DNA of 64,000 nucleotides. Origin: Gracilimonas halophila. GTDB taxonomy: Bacteria > Bacteroidota > Rhodothermia > Balneolales > Balneolaceae. The notes under the pieces are model-generated. The model was not told where the DNA came from, searched no databases, and saw nothing but the letters and a program-made list of their open reading frames with translations. The position numbers were made by a program, and so were the translations under genes. The stretch covers positions 496,001 through 560,000 of the forward strand of contig NZ_JBHULI010000025.1 of NCBI RefSeq assembly GCF_042684365.1. The letters are read 5' to 3'. Shown in pieces: positions 8,935 to 18,058 of this stretch; the first letter of the stretch is position 1; each line of letters starts with the position of its first letter.

Positions 8935-9019
8935 TGGGGTTAGCTCCAGTTGTGGTTGTATCAGGCGCTGTTGCCCTTGGCCCATCTCCATCACCCGGCA
9001 AGCCGAAAGATGGAGATTA
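8935..9019. repeat. Truncated REP-like unit B2, abutting a gene end
   Basis: The head and palindrome 1 (arms 8984-8992 and 9009-9017) are present, but palindrome 2 is missing. The unit stops exactly at the stop codon of the minus-strand permease gene, so the repeat edge appears to supply that TAA. Confidence 0.8.
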
Positions 9020-10243
9020 CCTTCCGAAAGAGATTACTTTAACGGGATCGGTATTGGCAGCAACCCGCGCAGGAAACCAGGAGGCAAGGGCTGAAAGCAC
9101 AATGGTTACCAGGGTAACTATAACGAAGTCTATTGCGTGTGGTTCAACAGGAGCATAAGCCATATAGTAATTTTCCTGGGAAAGGGGGATGATCTGGTAG
9201 TTGACCTGAAGGAAGTAGAAAAGTAAAGATATAGAGATCCCTATGATCAGGCCCACACCCGCGACCATGAGTCCCTCCACTAAAAAGATACGCCGGATCA
9301 TCTTTGATTTACTCCCGATGGTTTTCAACACTCCGATATCTCTTGTACGCTCCAGTACCATCATTAAAATGGCTCCGATCAGGTTAAATGCAGCTACAAT
9401 GATCATACCACTGATAACAAGGGGAATCATATTTTCCTGCAATTCAACCCATGCAAAGATATTACCGAATACGGTGTAAATGCTTTGATTGTAGTAAGGG
9501 AAAATGATGGACTCATTGAGTTTATCATGGAAGGCAAGTATTTCGGTATCATCTTTGAGCCTGATCTCGATGGCGTCAGCCTGATTGTCCCGGTACTTAA
9601 AAAGTTGTCGTGCATAATTTCGATCTACCATCGCAAAAACATCATCAAAAAGATCGATCCCGGTCTCGTAGATCCCGGTAAGTCGAAATTGTTTGATTTC
9701 GGGCGAGTTGACCAAAGAAGGGATGCCTTCAATCGTATAAACGGTGATAACAGAGCCTATCTCTGCCTGAAGCTGTTGGGCCAATTGCTTCCCAAGTACA
9801 ATACCCGGCATACCGGTTGAATCTCGCTTCAGGTCATATTCACCTTCAGTGATATAATTTCCAACACCAAACTCCGGTTTTTCAATATCCACACCTTTGA
9901 GGGATGTTCCGGTTACCTGGTCTTTGGTTTGTATCATTACCTGTCCCTCTATCACAACCTGCTTACTTTCGATCTCAGGATAGCGATCCAGGTAAGTGAA
10001 AAGAGTATCGGCCCGTTCCAGGGGTTTTTGGGTATAGGTGCTGATACTTATATGAGGGGCAAAATCCATGATCTTGCCATTGATGGTCGACTTAAACCCA
10101 TGAACGATCGAAAGGGCGATCAGTAACCCGGCAGAACCAACGGCAATTCCGGCTATTGACATGTACTTGATGAACGAAAGAAACCCGGAGCTTTTTCGGG
10201 AGCCTTTGAAATATCTAAGAGCAAGATACCATTCAAATTTCAT
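9017..10243 (-). CDS. LolC/LolE-type ABC transporter permease
   Basis: A 408-residue inner-membrane protein with the MacB/LolCE layout: one N-terminal membrane segment (about 25-48), a periplasmic domain to about residue 270, then three C-terminal FtsX-type membrane segments. It contains the conserved LERTRDIGVLKTIGS stretch near residue 297. LolCE proteins work with the ATPase LolD to release lipoproteins to the carrier LolA. A LolD-like ATPase is encoded at 51687-52379 in this window. Only one permease is seen, which suggests a homodimeric LolF/LolE-like form, though other FtsX-type exporters cannot be excluded. The last codons adjoin a REP-like repeat that supplies the stop. Confidence 0.85.
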   Translation of the reverse strand: MKFEWYLALRYFKGSRKSSGFLSFIKYMSIAGIAVGSAGLLIALSIVHGFKSTINGKIMDFAPHISISTYTQKPLERADTLFTYLDRYPEIESKQVVIEGQVMIQTKDQVTGTSLKGVDIEKPEFGVGNYITEGEYDLKRDSTGMPGIVLGKQLAQQLQAEIGSVITVYTIEGIPSLVNSPEIKQFRLTGIYETGIDLFDDVFAMVDRNYARQLFKYRDNQADAIEIRLKDDTEILAFHDKLNESIIFPYYNQSIYTVFGNIFAWVELQENMIPLVISGMIIVAAFNLIGAILMMVLERTRDIGVLKTIGSKSKMIRRIFLVEGLMVAGVGLIIGISISLLFYFLQVNYQIIPLSQENYYMAYAPVEPHAIDFVIVTLVTIVLSALASWFPARVAANTDPVKVISFGR

Positions 10244-10369
10244 CGGGTTCGTTACTGGTTATGCGTTAATGGTTCTTTGATATATAACTACGATTGTACG
10301 TCTGTGCTACAAGTTTATTTTAAGTACCTACAGCTTTTCCAATAACGAATATACCAATAACGAACATTG

Positions 10370-11914
10370 TTATTCCGGTTTCATTTGTGGGAAGAAAAGT
10401 ACGTCCCGGATAGAATCGGAGTTGGTCATGATCATAGCCAGCCGGTCGATACCGATACCGATTCCTGCCGTAGGAGGCATCCCATATTCAAGGGCACGGA
10501 TAAAGTCTTCATCGATGGTCATAGCTTCATCATCACCGCCGGCGCGAAGTTTGGACTGTTCCTCGAGTCGCTCCCGCTGGTCAATAGGATCATTCAGCTC
10601 GGTGTAAGCATTTGCGATCTCCTTACCATTACAAATTGCTTCAAAGCGTTCAACCAGCCCTTCTTTGGAGCGGTGTTTTTTGGTAAGCGGACTCATTTCT
10701 ATAGGATAATCCGTTATAAAGGTAGGTTGTATGAGTTTCCCTTCCACATATTCTCCGAAGATCTCGTCAATGATCTTACCGGCGCCAAACGATTCATCAA
10801 TTTCCACATGCAATTCTTTGGCAATGGCACGAAGTTCATCTACCTCTTTGCCGTATAGGTCTTTTCCGGTTTCCTTCTCAATAGCTTCAAACAAAGGAAT
10901 ACGCGGCCATGGAGTTTTGAAATCGATCTCATTTTCTCCGACCTGTACTTTCGTTGATCCATGAAGTTCAAGTGCTACTTTTTCAAGCATATTCTCCGTG
11001 AATTCCATCATCCAGTTATAGTCTTTATAAGCTACGTACAACTCGACCTGGGTAAATTCAGGATTGTGGAAACGGGAAAGCCCCTCGTTGCGGAAGTCTT
11101 TGGAGAATTCATATACACCATCATATCCGCCAACGATCAATCTCTTCAGGTACAGCTCATTTGCAATACGAAGATAAAGGTCCATATCAAGTGCATTGTG
11201 ATGTGTTACAAAAGGCTTGGCTGCCGCTCCGCCGTAAATTGGCTGAAGGATGGGGGTCTCGACTTCCAGGTACCCCTTTTCATTCATGATATTGCGCATC
11301 ATCTGCACCATTTTTGTACGCTGCTGAAAGGTTTTGCGTACTTCAGGATTTACGATCAGGTCCACATACCGCATCCGGTATCGTTGTTCCTTATCCGTGA
11401 AGGCATCATGGACAATGGTTTCACCATCTTCCGTAGTTTCTTCTTTGGGAGTTGGGATAGGCCGGATGGTTTTGGAAAGGAAGTGAAATTCCTCGGCATG
11501 CACGGTCGTCTCTTCGGTTCTTGTCTTGAATACAAATCCTTTGATCCCAACAAAGTCGCCAATATCAACCAGCTTCTTGAAGACCTTATTGTAATTGTCA
11601 TTCCCAAGCTCTTCGGTAGCTACATCATCACGTCTGATGTACACCTGAATGGTTCCCTCAGAATCCTGTAGATTGAAGAAAGCCGCTTTCCCCATAACTC
11701 GCTTGGTCATAACCCGGCCCGCTATAACAACGGTATCAGTGTCGGGGTTATCCTCATCACGAATCAGTTTATCTTCCTGCTCTAAAATTTGTTTTGAAGT
11801 ATGAGTTGCATCAAAAGAATAAGGGTAGGGGTTAACTCCGAGTTCTTGAAGTTGCTGGAGTTTTTCCCGGCGAATTTCTTCCTGCTCCGAGAGGGATAAT
11901 TCCTGTTCAGACAT
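10370..11914 (-). CDS. lysS: Lysyl-tRNA synthetase, class II
   Basis: A 514-residue class II LysRS that charges tRNA-Lys. An N-terminal OB-fold anticodon-binding domain spans about 55-170 (VVIAGRVMTKRVMGKAAF). The class II catalytic core follows, with motif 2 FRNEGLSRFHNPEFTQVE near residue 275 and motif 3 AGIGIGIDRLAMIMTN near the C terminus. Length is standard. The start MSEQELSLSEQEE leads into the usual charged N-terminal helix (REKLQQLQELGVNPYPY). It lies 126 bp upstream of the permease gene on the same strand, so co-transcription is possible. Confidence 0.97.
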   Translation of the reverse strand: MSEQELSLSEQEEIRREKLQQLQELGVNPYPYSFDATHTSKQILEQEDKLIRDEDNPDTDTVVIAGRVMTKRVMGKAAFFNLQDSEGTIQVYIRRDDVATEELGNDNYNKVFKKLVDIGDFVGIKGFVFKTRTEETTVHAEEFHFLSKTIRPIPTPKEETTEDGETIVHDAFTDKEQRYRMRYVDLIVNPEVRKTFQQRTKMVQMMRNIMNEKGYLEVETPILQPIYGGAAAKPFVTHHNALDMDLYLRIANELYLKRLIVGGYDGVYEFSKDFRNEGLSRFHNPEFTQVELYVAYKDYNWMMEFTENMLEKVALELHGSTKVQVGENEIDFKTPWPRIPLFEAIEKETGKDLYGKEVDELRAIAKELHVEIDESFGAGKIIDEIFGEYVEGKLIQPTFITDYPIEMSPLTKKHRSKEGLVERFEAICNGKEIANAYTELNDPIDQRERLEEQSKLRAGGDDEAMTIDEDFIRALEYGMPPTAGIGIGIDRLAMIMTNSDSIRDVLFFPQMKPE

Positions 11915-12220
11915 GTATATAAGTAAATTTAATTTTGGCGTTCAAATAGAAGCTTTGAAAATACCGAATTATGCAGAGAATTGTGAGCCCAAGACAAGAT
12001 TACTTTTATTTAAGAAAAGTGAATTTTTGCCGAAAAAAGAAATACTGCCATTATTAGTATTAATTAATCATGACCGGAAAAACTGCATATTAAGGGGTTT
12101 TTATTAGGATGAAACATTCTTAATTTAAATTTAAAGCTCAGCTTTATAGCTTGTTCGAAAATAATGAACATTCCTACCGGCATATTCTTATAAACTTTCA
12201 TCATCAACATATATTAGGCA
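11915..12220. other. Intergenic gap between lysS and a lipoprotein gene
   Basis: A 306-bp AT-rich gap between divergent genes. It must hold both promoters, but I see no perfect TAnnTTTG element, no RNA gene and no repeat. A 64-codon open frame inside it has no recognisable features. Confidence 0.6.
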
Positions 12221-14461
12221 ATGCATAACTATAGACACTTTTATATATGGCTCATAATTGGAGTCATGTTCACGGCATGTGAAATACCTGACAAACCTGA
12301 TTTCCAAACCTCTCACAGAGTAGAAGCTCCTATATTGTATAATAAGACCTTTCAATTCATGGGAGAAGATGATAATGTATTGATCGACAGCACCAGTGCC
12401 GATTTCGATTCTTTATTTTCTGTGGATGGTGATAATTTCATTTCCCTTGTGAACGAACAGGATTTTGATCTTGGAGATCTGAACGATGCCATTCCTGAAG
12501 TAGATATTGATCCGACTTCTTTTAGTTCTGCCGTGGGTGAGATCGAGTTAGGCAGTTTTTCATCCGGTGGGGGTAATTTGGGTACTGCGAGCTTTCAAGA
12601 TCTTACAGGAAACAATCCAGCTGCTTTTTCAGCAGGTACTCCTTTACCACCATCTGGAGGACCGACTGCTCCCTATAATATCGATATCGGTAGTAATGCG
12701 GATTATTTTGTAAGTGCAACACTGAAGAATGGGGCACTTGAGATCACGATTACGAATGATCTTGGTTTTGATATTGATGCAATTTATTTGGACCTGAATT
12801 CAAACAACACTACGATAAGTACAACCACTATCAACAATGTAGTACATAGTTCAACAGCATCAGGAACATTCAATTTCACTGATGGAGATGTACTTGAGGA
12901 TATAAATTTAGATGTATCTTTGGAATGGTCAGCTCAAAATACTCAAGCAGATCCAAACGAGTTGATAGTAGAAAGTGCAGAAGGGGTAGATCTCTTTGCC
13001 TCTCAGGTTCAAGCTGTTGTAGGATCACAGGATTTTACTACCAGTAATGTGTCAAATTTTGATAACTCGGAATTCATTTTTGATGATCCGAGCCATTACG
13101 TGGAACTTGAATCCGGTGATCTTGAGATCGCTGAGATCATAAATAGCATTGATATCACTGTTGAACAAATGGAAATTTCTTTTCCGGGCATTCGCTCAGC
13201 TCCGTTTGGAGCAGGAGATTCGTTAGTGATCGTCTATAGCGGAGCTACTGAGATATCCCGAAATGGAAGCGCTCCGGCTCGTCAGGTTGATCTTTCCGGG
13301 TATCGAATTTATGCCAACAATAATCAGGTGGAATACAATATTGTAGCTCAGACTGAGAATACTCAAACAGGTTCAGGAGCACAAGCACGTGTGATCACGG
13401 AGAATGACCAGGTCTCATCTTCAGTTGCCATAAGCAATCTTATAGTTGGTGAAGCCTTTGGTTTGATCGTTCCCCAAACGGTATTACTAAGTGATGACGA
13501 TCCTAATAATGGGGTCGACCAGCTCGATGTGTTCAATGACAGTGAAGCTGAGATCTCGGAAGTTGATGGACTCAGTGACCTTTCAAAGAAACTTGAAGGA
13601 CTTGAATTTACTGAGCCTTCCCTAAGTATTAATTATACTACTACCGTTGGAGTACCAACGACTATTTATGGGGCCATTTTAGGGGTGAGCGGAAATGGTA
13701 CTCCCGTGTATCTGACAGGAAATACGGGCAGCGAATATGAAATTACTTCCCCTATAAACGGCCTGCAGGAAAATGGAACGGATATCCCAATAGGAAATCT
13801 GATCAAGTTTGAGATCGATCCTTCATCAACTTCCGGGACCATTAATTTTGATGAAGCCACTACAAATGTGGATGACTTCCTAAATAACCTGCCAAGTGAG
13901 ATCCGGTTTATTGGTAAAGCAGCGGTTAATGAGAACAGCGAAGAAGGGTCAGTTACCAATCCTATTGAATTCGAACCTGTGATCAGCGTGAACTTACCGC
14001 TCGCTTTCAGAACCACGCAAGCAGCTACCTTTAAGGATACAACAGATCAGGACCTAAGCAACTTACCATCACCTGACAACGGAGATAGCAATACGATAAC
14101 TGATGGGAAGCTGGTCATCAACTATGACAATGGCTTACCTATGAATGTGGATCTCGAGATCAAGTTTCTTGACTCTGAGTACAATGCCTTTGAGACACTT
14201 ACCATCGATCGTCTTGAGGCAGCAGGTGTTGATGCTAACGGATTTGTGGACAGTCCTGCTAACGGACGTACAACCATGATTGCGCTAAATGCTGAACAAC
14301 TAAGACAACTCTATAGAACCAGGTATCTGGAGATATCAGCAGGATTGCTTAGTACCGATACCAGTGGAGACGGAAGCGGAAATGAAGTAAAAATTCGCAC
14401 CACTGATTTTATAACTATCTCAGTGAACGCCGATTTCACTATTGAATCGGAGGTAAACTAA
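12221..14461 (+). CDS. Large beta-rich lipoprotein of unknown function
   Basis: A 746-residue protein with a lipoprotein signal (lipobox MFTAC, Cys20). The rest is rich in Asp, Ser, Thr, Asn and Ile in short alternating strands, suggesting several beta-sandwich domains. I recognise no catalytic motif or named family. It is followed after one base by an outer-membrane protein gene with a strong GGAGG ribosome site, so the two probably work together at the outer membrane. Confidence 0.75.
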   Translation: MHNYRHFYIWLIIGVMFTACEIPDKPDFQTSHRVEAPILYNKTFQFMGEDDNVLIDSTSADFDSLFSVDGDNFISLVNEQDFDLGDLNDAIPEVDIDPTSFSSAVGEIELGSFSSGGGNLGTASFQDLTGNNPAAFSAGTPLPPSGGPTAPYNIDIGSNADYFVSATLKNGALEITITNDLGFDIDAIYLDLNSNNTTISTTTINNVVHSSTASGTFNFTDGDVLEDINLDVSLEWSAQNTQADPNELIVESAEGVDLFASQVQAVVGSQDFTTSNVSNFDNSEFIFDDPSHYVELESGDLEIAEIINSIDITVEQMEISFPGIRSAPFGAGDSLVIVYSGATEISRNGSAPARQVDLSGYRIYANNNQVEYNIVAQTENTQTGSGAQARVITENDQVSSSVAISNLIVGEAFGLIVPQTVLLSDDDPNNGVDQLDVFNDSEAEISEVDGLSDLSKKLEGLEFTEPSLSINYTTTVGVPTTIYGAILGVSGNGTPVYLTGNTGSEYEITSPINGLQENGTDIPIGNLIKFEIDPSSTSGTINFDEATTNVDDFLNNLPSEIRFIGKAAVNENSEEGSVTNPIEFEPVISVNLPLAFRTTQAATFKDTTDQDLSNLPSPDNGDSNTITDGKLVINYDNGLPMNVDLEIKFLDSEYNAFETLTIDRLEAAGVDANGFVDSPANGRTTMIALNAEQLRQLYRTRYLEISAGLLSTDTSGDGSGNEVKIRTTDFITISVNADFTIESEVN

Positions 14462-14462
14462 A

Positions 14463-15986
14463 ATGAAGAATCTGGCTAATATAAATTTCATGAAAAAGAA
14501 CATACTATTCCTCATTCTTATTTTTGGGGTTACAGCAACAACAGCGTTGGCACAATCACGTCATTTCAGTGCTCAATCTCTGGGAATGGGAGGCGGAGGA
14601 ACCGCTTATATGGATGGATACAATGCCAACTTTATTAACCCGGCTAACCTGATGCTGGATATACATCGCCCACGAACTACCATTGGTTTTGCTAATTTGG
14701 GAGTAAGAGCAGGCGGTAGCTTGGCAAATATTGCGGTTTATAATGAATACCTGACTACAGGTCAGCTGATAGCCGGCGACACCAGAACCAACATGCTTAA
14801 TGATTGGTTTGGCGGAAGTTCATTCAACAACCGACGAATGGCGGCCACCGTCAGTGTAACTCCTTTGGGAGTTTCTCACAGACGTTCAAAACAGGCCTTC
14901 AGTTTAGCTTCCAGGGTACGGGTTACGGAAGAGTTCTCCATTAATAAAGGAATGGCAGAATTATTGACCTATGGATTAGATGCAGATAAATTTTCTGATC
15001 CTACGCCCATCAACTTCAGCTCAAACACGGTAGCGTTTGCTGAGGTCTCTGTTGGGTATGCACGTCAAATATTGAGCCTTCCCGATCTCTTATTTGCAAA
15101 GGACGTTAAACTCTATGCCGGAATTGCACCGAAGTATTTGTACGGAATTTATACTGCCGACATGAACTTCAATTCTACCTTGCAAATGACCAGAGGTGAT
15201 CAGTCGTCTCCATTTACCATCAATCATCAATTTAGCTACGGTTTGAAAACGATCGGCCTGCTTTCACAACAACTTCAGGAATATGATGCTGCTTATGAAG
15301 CTGATGAGGATGCTGATATTGGCGATTATGTAAAATATGAAGGGGATGATATCGGTGAAACACAAGCTACCGGTTTTGGTGTGGATATGGGAGCAACACT
15401 CGAAATGGATGTTTCTTCATTGCCTATACCATTATTTATGAATGCGAATAAAACCCTTCGCCTCTCTATGTCGATCACTGATCTTGGATCGCTAAGTTAT
15501 GATCAGTCTGCATCAAATACTTATGCAGATGGAGAATTCTCCTATGAGGGTGCTAAAGATGAGGATTCATTTAGTGATTTCTTTGATAATCTTGCTGACA
15601 GCCTTCAAAATGATGTATATGGGAATTTTGACACCGAAGAGATAGATGACGTAAAATATAATTTACCATCCATGTATAATTTTGGAGCATCACTCGAGAT
15701 GAACAAGCTTTTGCTTGCACTCGATTATGGGATAGGATTCAATAATAATGGGATCAACTCAAAGCGCAGCGTTCTTACATTAGGTGCTCAATACAGGTTT
15801 TTCGGCTTTCTTCCTATAAGAGTGGGCACCAAGATAGGAGGATATGCTTCAGCAGCTTATTCAGCAGGAATTGGGCTTGATTTTAACTTCCTGGAGCTTA
15901 CTGTAGGTGCTTCTACTGTAGCTAATTCAGCGAATAATGGATCATCTGCCGGTGTAGCCTGGAGCGGACTCGTTCTTCGGTTCTGA
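14463..15986 (+). CDS. Outer-membrane beta-barrel protein (DUF5723-like)
   Basis: A 507-residue protein with a signal peptide (MKKNILFLILIFGVTATTALAQ). It then has the SLGMGGGGTAYMDGYNANFINPANL start typical of Bacteroidota DUF5723/PorV-like outer-membrane proteins and many amphipathic strands up to a C-terminal aromatic (VLRF). A GGAGG ribosome site 9 bases before the ATG at 14463 supports that start. A second ATG nine codons later gives a tidier signal peptide. It directly follows the lipoprotein gene and is probably co-translated with it. Its function is unknown, perhaps envelope assembly or gliding/secretion support. Confidence 0.75.
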   Translation: MKNLANINFMKKNILFLILIFGVTATTALAQSRHFSAQSLGMGGGGTAYMDGYNANFINPANLMLDIHRPRTTIGFANLGVRAGGSLANIAVYNEYLTTGQLIAGDTRTNMLNDWFGGSSFNNRRMAATVSVTPLGVSHRRSKQAFSLASRVRVTEEFSINKGMAELLTYGLDADKFSDPTPINFSSNTVAFAEVSVGYARQILSLPDLLFAKDVKLYAGIAPKYLYGIYTADMNFNSTLQMTRGDQSSPFTINHQFSYGLKTIGLLSQQLQEYDAAYEADEDADIGDYVKYEGDDIGETQATGFGVDMGATLEMDVSSLPIPLFMNANKTLRLSMSITDLGSLSYDQSASNTYADGEFSYEGAKDEDSFSDFFDNLADSLQNDVYGNFDTEEIDDVKYNLPSMYNFGASLEMNKLLLALDYGIGFNNNGINSKRSVLTLGAQYRFFGFLPIRVGTKIGGYASAAYSAGIGLDFNFLELTVGASTVANSANNGSSAGVAWSGLVLRF

Positions 15987-16348
15987 TCAGGTTTAGACAT
16001 ACTGAATTTTTAATTGCAGAGCTTGTTGCTCAGGAAATATTAAAATCCCCTGAACAATGAGCTTTGCTATTTATGAGATCCTTGGCTTGATCATTTCTTT
16101 GCCGTTAAGCTATGCCATGGCCCATGTAGCAATAAAATACTCATCCCCGAACTCGATCTGATGGATCACCCATCTGATCGATGGACCAGGCGCAGGATGC
16201 TGGTTTAGGATACAAACAAGTTGGTGCTTGAATCAAGCAAACGGTCAGATGGGCTTGGAGCCATCAGACCGTGCTTCAAAGGTTTTAATGAGGGTATTAT
16301 CTTGAACTCATGTTAAACGAGAAAGGAGATGTTAAAGAAGCAGAGAAA
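15987..16348. repeat. Palindrome-rich intergenic region
   Basis: A 362-bp gap with at least four inverted repeats. GCTTGTTGCTCAGG (16021-16034) pairs imperfectly with 16049-16062 and may end the upstream gene. CGATC-T-GATGG (16154-16164) pairs with CCATC-T-GATCG (16170-16180). GCTTGA (16226-16231) pairs with TCAAGC (16233-16238). ACGGTC-A-GATGG (16241-16252) pairs with CCATC-A-GACCGT (16261-16272). Two of these hairpins share a GATGG/CCATC core with one mismatch at the same place, and resemble the core of the REP-like palindromes near 7.9 and 8.8 kb. Confidence 0.6.
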
Positions 16349-17437
16349 TTAAAAACGAGCAATTGACATTTGCTCGGGTAATAAACCACCATTGAGAATA
16401 TGATCGGCGAGTAGTGAACTCAAATAATTCCCATACATCAAACCTTTCGAGCCTAATCCGGTGAACACGTGAACCTGTTTTAATTTTGGGTGGGTGCCAA
16501 TAATGGGTTTTCGATTCGGCGTTGAGGCTCTTACTCCGGCCCATTGGTCTACAAGTACCGCATCTTTAAATAGAACCGGATAGACTTTCCCCAATCTCTG
16601 TATTAAATACTCAAAGCCATCTTTATCAGGTTCAGTATGCTCAAAATGATGTTCATAGGTACTGCCTGCTATGAATCGGGTCTTAGAAATGGAGGCAATG
16701 TACCCAAGGGCTGAAATGGAGTACTCAAAATCCCCGGCTTTGGGAGACTCAAAAACTGCTAACTGCCCTTTGATCTGATTAAGCGGTAAAGAATTACAGG
16801 GTTTCAAGGTCTTGGTCTCAGATCCGGTAGCACAGATCAGATGTTCCGCATACAATTTTTTACCTGCTATAGATATGCTGAAAGGAGATTCATCATAGTC
16901 TATTGAATAATCCGCATTTGTAAATAACTTCAATCCTTCCTTCTCAAGAAGATCGGCCTTACTTCGTAGATATAATTCTACGTTCACGGTAAGTCCTTTG
17001 GGAAGCCACATACCGCCATCCACACAATTTAGATCGGGATTGATAGAATGAATTTCATCTTTTTCAAGCCACTCACACCAACCTTCAGGCCAGTTATCGG
17101 GGTGAGCATTTTCCTTCATCCGGGAAGCCATTTTTTTATCCTGGGCAGGTCGTAAGATCCCGGTTTTCTTGTAGAATTGAACTGGTGTCTGTTTCTGAAC
17201 ATGATCAAGGTCAGCAGCAGTGGAAGTCAGGCAGGATTCCGCATTCCAAACGATAGTGCCATATCGTCCCGTTGCAGGGTTAACCATTCCAAGAGGGGTA
17301 CCTGATGCGCCGGATGCAATATCTCCGGTGTCGATTAAACATACCGATACTCCCCGATCAAGTAACTCACCTGCAATAGAAAGCCCGGCTATACCTGCAC
17401 CTAACACACAAAAGTCAAAATGAGAAGGAGAGGACAC
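16349..17437 (-). CDS. FAD-dependent oxidoreductase, DAO family
   Basis: A 362-residue flavoprotein. The N-terminal dinucleotide-binding motif is LGAGIAGLSIAGELLDRG, followed by the DAO-family SGASGTPLGMVNP segment near residues 44-55 and a C-terminal FAD-contact region with GLGSKGLMYGNYL near 327. Such enzymes oxidise amines or amino acids. The SGASG segment also resembles the C-terminal oxidase domain of MnmC, which modifies tRNA wobble uridine. The substrate cannot be set from sequence alone. It starts 2 bp after the pncA stop, so it belongs to the pncB-pncA cluster. Confidence 0.8.
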   Translation of the reverse strand: MSSPSHFDFCVLGAGIAGLSIAGELLDRGVSVCLIDTGDIASGASGTPLGMVNPATGRYGTIVWNAESCLTSTAADLDHVQKQTPVQFYKKTGILRPAQDKKMASRMKENAHPDNWPEGWCEWLEKDEIHSINPDLNCVDGGMWLPKGLTVNVELYLRSKADLLEKEGLKLFTNADYSIDYDESPFSISIAGKKLYAEHLICATGSETKTLKPCNSLPLNQIKGQLAVFESPKAGDFEYSISALGYIASISKTRFIAGSTYEHHFEHTEPDKDGFEYLIQRLGKVYPVLFKDAVLVDQWAGVRASTPNRKPIIGTHPKLKQVHVFTGLGSKGLMYGNYLSSLLADHILNGGLLPEQMSIARF

Positions 17438-17439
17438 TA

Positions 17440-18054
17440 TTATCCTGAGATTTGATTGGCATTCTTTAGATCTACACCGGCATCTTTCATCTCTTTTAAG
17501 GCAGAATCGACGGAGCCATCCATGTCAATTCCGCGCACAGCATCTTCTGCCAAAGTAACTTTATACCCAAGCTTGAGAGCATCAAGTACGGTCCATTTCA
17601 CGCAGAAGTCAGTGGCCAGACCGGTGACAATAAGTTCTTCCACACCCCTTGCCTGAAAATATCCGTGCAAGCCGGTTACGGTATCATGGTCGTTCTCAAA
17701 AAAGGCAGAATAGGAATCGATCTCTTTTCTGAACCCTTTCCTGATGATGAGTTGTGAGGGCTTGGCTCTGAGGTCGGGATGAAATTCAGCACCTTGGGTA
17801 CCCTGTATACAGTGATCCGGCCACAGAACCTGTTCCCCGTATTCCATCTCAATTGTGCTAAATGGTTCTTTATCGGAGTGATTGGAAGCAAAGGACCGGT
17901 GATCTTCGGGATGCCAGTCCTGCGTCTGTACAATACAGTCAAAATCATCCATCAGGTTGTTGATCGGTTTGATCACTTCATCACCACCGGGAACAGCCAG
18001 GGCTCCTCCGGGACAAAAATCATTTTGAACGTCAACGATCAGCAAAGCTTTCAT
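17440..18054 (-). CDS. pncA: Nicotinamidase
   Basis: A 204-residue isochorismatase-fold hydrolase that converts nicotinamide to nicotinate. The catalytic triad is visible: Asp8 in LLIVDVQNDF, a Lys in LIIRKGF near residue 106, and Cys in GLATDFCVKWT near residue 151. The metal-binding DWHPEDH is near residues 46-52. The gene lies 4 bp downstream of pncB, so its product feeds directly into the next salvage step. It is followed by the FAD oxidoreductase with 2 bp spacing. Confidence 0.95.
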   Translation of the reverse strand: MKALLIVDVQNDFCPGGALAVPGGDEVIKPINNLMDDFDCIVQTQDWHPEDHRSFASNHSDKEPFSTIEMEYGEQVLWPDHCIQGTQGAEFHPDLRAKPSQLIIRKGFRKEIDSYSAFFENDHDTVTGLHGYFQARGVEELIVTGLATDFCVKWTVLDALKLGYKVTLAEDAVRGIDMDGSVDSALKEMKDAGVDLKNANQISG

Positions 18055-18058
18055 AAAA

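Noticed and set aside
7813..9019. Repeats around the transposase as a CRISPR array
   Set aside because: Units are about 166 bp with internal palindromes and no regular short spacers, and no cas genes are present.
11913..12107. 64-codon frame between lysS and the lipoprotein gene
   Set aside because: It overlaps the lysS start, lacks a ribosome site and has no domain-like pattern.
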